A stretch of DNA of 64,000 nucleotides from positions 381,906 through 445,905 of the forward strand of contig NZ_LMIT01000010.1 of assembly GCF_001428825.1 (NCBI RefSeq), given 5' to 3'. Below, in pieces: positions 61,343 through 64,000 of this stretch; positions within the stretch are counted from its first letter, which is position 1, and each line of letters starts with the position of its first letter. Position numbers and translations under genes: made by a program. The DNA comes from Nocardioides sp. Root240. GTDB taxonomy: Bacteria > Actinomycetota > Actinomycetes > Propionibacteriales > Nocardioidaceae. The notes beneath the pieces are model-generated. The model was not told the origin of the DNA and ran no database searches. It saw only the letters and a program-made list of their open reading frames with translations.

Positions 61343-61374
61343 GACGGCCGCCCCGGTGGACCGGGGCGGCCGTC
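61343..61374 (-). terminator. strong hairpin after the acyl-CoA dehydrogenase gene
   Basis: GACGGCCGCCCCGG, TGGA loop, CCGGGGCGGCCGTC: a perfect 14-bp GC stem, 31 bp after the dehydrogenase stop. There is no T-tract; probable actinobacterial-type terminator. Confidence 0.75.
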
Positions 61375-61404
61375 GTACTGCACCAGCTGCGACTGATCAG
61401 GGGA

Positions 61405-63270
61405 TCAGAACGCGGCCTCGTCGAGCTCCATCACGTCCAGGCTCGTGCCCTGGGCGATCTTCAGCTCGGCCGAGAGGCGCGGCAGGTTGAGCTGCGCGAA
61501 CCACTGGGCCGCGGCGACCTTGCCCTCGTAGAAGGCCGTGTCGGCACCCGAGCCGCCGTCGAGCTCGGCCAGCGCGACCTCGGCGCCGCGGAGCAGCAGC
61601 CAGGCGCACACGACGTCGCCCAGCGCCATCAGCACGCGGGTGGTGTTGAGGCCGACCTTGTAGATGTTCTTGATCTCGTCCTGGGCGGACATGAGGTCGT
61701 TGATCATCAGGCCGACGATCGCCTCGGCGTCCGCGAGCGCGTTCGCGAGGAGCTCGCGCTCGTTCTTGAGCCGGCCGTTGCCCGCCTCGGACTCGATGAA
61801 CGACTTGATCTCCGCGGCGAGGTGGCCCAGCGCCTTGCCCTGGTCCTTGACGATCTTGCGGAAGAAGAAGTCCTGGCCCTGGATCGCGGTGGTGCCCTCG
61901 TAGAGGGTGTCGATCTTCGCGTCGCGGACGTACTGCTCGATCGGGTACTCCTGCAGGAAGCCCGAACCACCGAAGGTCTGCAGCGACTCGGTGCCCAGCA
62001 GGACCCACGAGCGCTCCGAGCCGTAGCCCTTGACGATCGGCAGCAGCAGGTCGTTGACCGCCTCGGCCAGCTCGTTCTTCTCGCCGGCGGCCTTGGCGAT
62101 CTGGACCTGGTCCTGCCACGTCGAGGTGTAGATGACCAGCGAGCGCATCGCCTCGGCGAAGGACTTCTGGGTCATCAGCGAGCGGCGCACGTCGGGGTGG
62201 TGCGTGATGGTGACGCGCGGCGCCGCCTTGTCGGAGGCCTGCGTCAGGTCGGAACCCTGGACGCGCTCCTTGGCGTACTCGAGGGCGTTGAGGTAGCCCG
62301 TGGAGAGCGTCGCGATGGCCTTCGTGCCGACCATCATGCGGGCGTTCTCGATGACGTCGAACATCTGGCGGATGCCGTCGTGCACCTCGCCGAGCAGCCA
62401 GCCCTGGGCGGGCTCGCCGCCGCCGACCTGCGGGTCGCCGAAGGTGAGCTCGCAGGTGTTGGACACCTTGATGCCCATCTTGTGCTCGACGTTGGTGACG
62501 TAGACGCCGTTGCGCTCGCCGGTCAGCTCACCGGTCTGGTGGTCGAAGTGGTACTTCGGGACGAGGAAGAGCGAGAGGCCCTTCGTGCCCGGCCCACCGA
62601 CGCCCTCGACGCCCTTCGGGCGGGCGAGGACCAGGTGCATGATGTTCTCCTGCAGGTCCGACTCGGCGCTGGTGATGAAGCGCTTGACGCCGGAGATGTT
62701 CCAGGAGCCGTCCTCGTTCGGGGTGGCGAAGGTCTTGCCCGCACCCACGTCGGAGCCCGCGTCGGGCTCGGTCAGCACCATGGTGGCGCCCCAGAGGCGC
62801 TCGACCATGATCTCGGCGATCCGGACGTCGCGCGCGACGCCGTTGGCGTTCTTGAAGACGACCGAGCCCATCGAGGGGCCGGTGCAGTACATCCAGATCG
62901 GCGCCTGCGCACCGAGCACCATCTCGCCCGAGGCCCACACCAGCGACGGCGGAGCGGTCGTGCCGCCGATCTCCTCCGGCAGGCCCAGGCCCCAGAAGCC
63001 GGACTCCATCCAGGTGTCGTAGGACTTCTTGAACGACGCCGGGACGGGCGCGGTGTTCGTCTTCGGGTCGAAGACCGGCGGGTTGCGGTCGGAGTCGACG
63101 AAGGAGGCCGCGAGGTCCTCGCGGGCGATGCGCTCGACCTCGGAGAGGATCTCGCGGGCGGTGTCCGCGTCCATCTCCTCGTAGAGGCCGGTGCCGAGGT
63201 ACTGCTGCACGTTGAAGAGCTCGAAGAGGTTGAACTCGATGTCGCGCAGGTTGCTCTTGTAGTGGCTCAC
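61405..63270 (-). CDS. acyl-CoA dehydrogenase (FadE5-like)
   Basis: 621 residues from a GTG at 63270 (GGTGGGA upstream) giving [19 protein letters not shown], the usual N terminus of FadE5-type enzymes; a GTG at 63279 is an alternative. FAD/substrate segments are [35 protein letters not shown] and, in the C-terminal half, [39 protein letters not shown], where Glu of YEGTT is the catalytic base. An extra C-terminal domain (about 470-620) is typical of the 600-residue class. First step of beta-oxidation of saturated acyl-CoA. Confidence 0.94.
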   Translation of the reverse strand: MSHYKSNLRDIEFNLFELFNVQQYLGTGLYEEMDADTAREILSEVERIAREDLAASFVDSDRNPPVFDPKTNTAPVPASFKKSYDTWMESGFWGLGLPEEIGGTTAPPSLVWASGEMVLGAQAPIWMYCTGPSMGSVVFKNANGVARDVRIAEIMVERLWGATMVLTEPDAGSDVGAGKTFATPNEDGSWNISGVKRFITSAESDLQENIMHLVLARPKGVEGVGGPGTKGLSLFLVPKYHFDHQTGELTGERNGVYVTNVEHKMGIKVSNTCELTFGDPQVGGGEPAQGWLLGEVHDGIRQMFDVIENARMMVGTKAIATLSTGYLNALEYAKERVQGSDLTQASDKAAPRVTITHHPDVRRSLMTQKSFAEAMRSLVIYTSTWQDQVQIAKAAGEKNELAEAVNDLLLPIVKGYGSERSWVLLGTESLQTFGGSGFLQEYPIEQYVRDAKIDTLYEGTTAIQGQDFFFRKIVKDQGKALGHLAAEIKSFIESEAGNGRLKNERELLANALADAEAIVGLMINDLMSAQDEIKNIYKVGLNTTRVLMALGDVVCAWLLLRGAEVALAELDGGSGADTAFYEGKVAAAQWFAQLNLPRLSAELKIAQGTSLDVMELDEAAF

Positions 63271-63313
63271 TGTTCCCACCGTTTCCAGGATCGGAATGCT
63301 GTGTCTGATGGCG

Positions 63314-63329
63314 GCTACTCGCCAGTAAC
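63314..63329 (-). promoter_or_regulatory. quasi-palindromic motif shared with the enoyl-CoA hydratase promoter, copy 2
   Basis: On the minus strand GTTACTGGCGAGTAGC, containing the TACT-N4-AGTA palindrome, placed just after the -10 box at 63334-63339. It matches the motif at 54541-54556. Suggested operator overlapping the transcription start. Confidence 0.6.
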
Positions 63330-63333
63330 TTCC

Positions 63334-63362
63334 ATGATACGGGCGGTGCTAACTGCCTGCAA
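63334..63362 (-). promoter_or_regulatory. promoter of the FadE5-like gene
   Basis: On the minus strand TTGCAG (63357-63362), 17-bp spacer, TATCAT (63334-63339): a good -35/-10 pair. The leader to the start codon is about 55 nt and carries a ribosome-binding site, so this gene is not leaderless. Confidence 0.65.
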
Positions 63363-63453
63363 GCAGAACCCCCGATCGAATGGCTCACACCCCATTCGGC
63401 ACCAGAGCACGTAGGTCGACTGAATCGATCGAGCAATCTGAGACACTTGACCC

Positions 63454-63912
63454 ATGCGCGTCTCCGCCAAGTCCGACTACGCCCTGCGCGCCCTGATCGC
63501 GATGACGGGGCGCTCCGACGGCCGCGCCGTGAGCGCGGAGGAGCTGGGCCGGCTGCAGGACATCCCCCACGGCTTCCTCCAGGCGATCCTCGCCGACCTC
63601 CGCCGCGCCGGCATCGTGATGTCGCAGCGCGGCCAGTCCGGCGGCTGGCGGATGGCCCGCGAGGCCGGCACGGTCTCGGTCGCCGACGTGATCCGCGCGG
63701 TCGACGGCCCCCTGGTCTCCGTCTACGGCCTGCGCCCGGAGGCCGTGAACTACAACGAGTCCGCCGAGGTGCTCCAGCACGTCTGGATCGCCGCCCGCCG
63801 CGCGCTGCGCGAGGTGTTCGAGAACGTCTCGATCCAGCAGCTCGCCGACGGCTCGCTGCCCGAGTCCGTCAAGGCGCTCACCGTCGACGAGGACGCCTGG
63901 GCCCCGCACTGA
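63454..63912 (+). CDS. Rrf2-family transcriptional regulator without cysteines
   Basis: 152 residues. Winged helix of the Rrf2 type: MRVSAKSDYALRALIAMTGRSDGRAVSAEELGRLQDIPHGFLQAILADLRRAGIVMSQRGQSGGWRMA, then VSVADVIRAVDGPLVSVYGLRPE. It has no cysteine at all, so it cannot hold the Fe-S cluster of IscR/NsrR/RsrR in the usual way. It is divergent from the FadE5-like gene with 183 bp between starts, making it a candidate regulator of that gene. Confidence 0.87.
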   Translation: MRVSAKSDYALRALIAMTGRSDGRAVSAEELGRLQDIPHGFLQAILADLRRAGIVMSQRGQSGGWRMAREAGTVSVADVIRAVDGPLVSVYGLRPEAVNYNESAEVLQHVWIAARRALREVFENVSIQQLADGSLPESVKALTVDEDAWAPH

Positions 63913-64000
63913 GTCGTTTGGCCGTCGCTGCGCTCCGGCATGTCGCGCCGCCTGCCAACGCCGTTTCTTCCTCCCCCGCTCGCTCGTTCCTCGCTCGCTC

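Noticed and set aside
63913..64000. Possible gene start at the right end
   Set aside because: Only CT-rich, GCTCGCTCG-type low-complexity sequence is visible; no start with a ribosome-binding site or protein-like frame.

Overview
The window is one high-GC, gene-dense stretch of an actinobacterial chromosome, most likely Nocardioides or another member of the Nocardioidaceae. Supporting this are the dnaK-grpE-dnaJ-hspR operon and a clpB gene that both carry HspR (HAIR) operators, mycothiol- and F420-type enzyme families, KstR-type operators, DUF6230/DUF6114 envelope proteins, and many GTG/ATG starts placed 6-8 nt after a TAnnnT -10 box (leaderless transcripts). I see no rRNA, tRNA, prophage, insertion sequence or CRISPR array.

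Layout. 1-3040: the end of a MoxR/VWA-type cluster (partial DUF5682 gene, VWA gene). 3042-8159: coiled-coil membrane protein, pyrE, a secreted repeat protein, a PLP aminotransferase and a multi-pass membrane protein. 8286-13686: clpB with a HAIR operator, then DUF4393-like and DUF445 membrane-associated proteins. 13785-14429: signal peptidase I. 14622-18813: a tightly coupled six-gene operon alternating DUF6230 (single-pass, exported beta-rich) and DUF6114 (four-pass) proteins plus one unrecognised exported protein; this is the best candidate for an undescribed system. 18978-23062: the chaperone operon, transcribed leftward. 23274-27067: two paralogous LuxR-type regulators converging on a small gene that may be TetR-like.

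27157-36288: a lipid/steroid-type oxidoreductase region (NTF2-like, deazaflavin reductase, LLM oxidoreductase, conserved hypothetical, aldo/keto reductase, SDR, sulfotransferase-like, VOC, cytochrome P450). Two of its promoters contain exact TNNAACNNGTTNNA (KstR) sites that overlap the -10 box. 36329-42275: a large AAA-LuxR regulator, a 50-residue small gene, and a nitroreductase coupled to an ABC exporter. 42291-46085: a PucR regulator divergent from polyhydroxyalkanoate synthase and a coupled depolymerase-like hydrolase. 46196-49890: DUF1992, YjbR, two HpcH/CitE-type CoA lyases, a DksA-type zinc protein and YjbQ. 49871-55359: an SGNH lipoprotein and second PucR regulator divergent from a ferredoxin reductase/acyl desaturase pair, then enoyl-CoA hydratase. 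55464-63912: a Cys-rich small protein, two degenerate membrane glycosyltransferase-like proteins around a DUF1294 gene, an SDR, a mycothiol-dependent-type enzyme, a FadE5-like acyl-CoA dehydrogenase and an Rrf2 regulator.

Non-coding structure is rich. An 84-bp double-hairpin element occurs twice with compensatory changes. A cluster of 22-bp palindromes separates two convergent operons. Long inverted repeats lie at 32613-32721, 54486-54539 and 61154-61316. A quasi-palindrome is shared by the two fatty-acid oxidation promoters. The overall theme is lipid/steroid uptake, oxidation and storage combined with stress chaperones and cell-envelope functions.
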